This document shows, piece after piece, positions 13,651-13,746 of a stretch of DNA of 13,746 nt. Positions within the stretch are counted from its first letter, which is position 1. Every line of letters starts with the position of its first letter. The position numbers were made by a program, and so were the translations under genes. The stretch comes from CAYJEQ01 sp964371155 (lineage in GTDB: Bacteria; Bacillota; Clostridia; Oscillospirales; Ruminococcaceae): positions 1 to 13,746 of the forward strand of contig CAYJLI010000054.1 of the NCBI GenBank assembly GCA_964371155.1, in the 5' to 3' direction. The notes under the pieces were generated by a model that searched no databases, was not told the DNA's origin, and worked only from the letters and a program-made list of their open reading frames with translations.

Positions 13651-13746
13651 CTCAGTGTGTTGGATGCAATCTATGGCGAAAATTAATTAATTTAATTATA
13701 CTATATTAATACCGTATTACTCGTCGAAGTATGAAGCAAAAAAACA

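Larger units (their letters stand above)
13127..13746. other. AT-rich non-coding right end
   Basis: This 620-base stretch has no intact gene. It holds the putative promoter and dyads for the minus-strand operon (listed separately), a weak dyad ATGAATT/AATTCAT at 13395-13414 followed by TCTATAC and a T-run, the palindrome ACAAATTTGT at 13511-13520, and a short broken coding-like trace at 13553-13650. Confidence 0.6.

Overview
The window is an AT-rich stretch of bacterial DNA with closely packed genes, strong purine-rich ribosome binding sites, occasional TTG starts and lysine-rich proteins. This fits a low-GC Gram-positive anaerobe of the Clostridia type. That is an inference from sequence style and gene content; no rRNA or other phylogenetic marker is present.

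Left block (1-5238), a metabolic block around one regulator. It starts with a RidA-family deaminase (19-486, +) and a YgeA-like aspartate/glutamate racemase (652-1347, +). A 14-bp hairpin separates these from a convergent pair on the minus strand: a GntR/FCD regulator (3363-2704) followed closely by a LarA-superfamily (DUF2088) protein (2680-1451). Divergent from the regulator are the two subunits of an aconitase X enzyme (3625-5238, +). The 261-bp divergent region holds a good promoter in each direction and two near-identical copies of GATGTATWCAT, one just upstream of the regulator's -35 box and one at the predicted start of the aconitase X transcript. The simplest reading is that the GntR protein controls itself, the LarA-like gene and aconitase X in response to an organic or amino acid. 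A 2-hydroxy-acid epimerase, a dehydratase, an amino-acid racemase and an enamine/imine deaminase would suit a pathway that handles hydroxy- or amino-acid stereoisomers, possibly cis-3-hydroxyproline-like compounds. The substrate is not shown by the sequence.

Middle (5239-6507): a PnuC-type vitamin B3 nucleoside transporter (5440-6138, +). Its promoter overlaps an inverted repeat, and its predicted mRNA begins at a 14-bp GC-rich hairpin. The gap after it holds a decayed minus-strand remnant of an ABC exporter ATPase, in which the LSGGEKQR signature is joined out of frame to the C-terminal tail, and then a bidirectional terminator.

Right block (6508-13126), one minus-strand operon in the order PEP mutase/isocitrate lyase-superfamily enzyme, oppA-like lipoprotein, oppB, oppC, oppD, oppF. 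The transporter is a complete peptide/nickel-type (SBP family 5) importer. oppB through oppF are almost continuous, while a 15-bp hairpin between oppA and oppB probably sets the usual excess of binding protein over membrane parts. The leading enzyme keeps the metal-binding DxD but lacks the catalytic cysteine of isocitrate lyases, so its reaction is open. The last 620 bases (13127-13746) are very AT-rich and contain the operon promoter region, with a 9-bp inverted repeat TTGTATACT/AGTATACAA, and a faint, broken coding trace.

Several starts were moved from the longest open frame to an internal ATG with a clear Shine-Dalgarno sequence: the LarA-like gene, gntR, oppF, oppC and the lyase-like gene.
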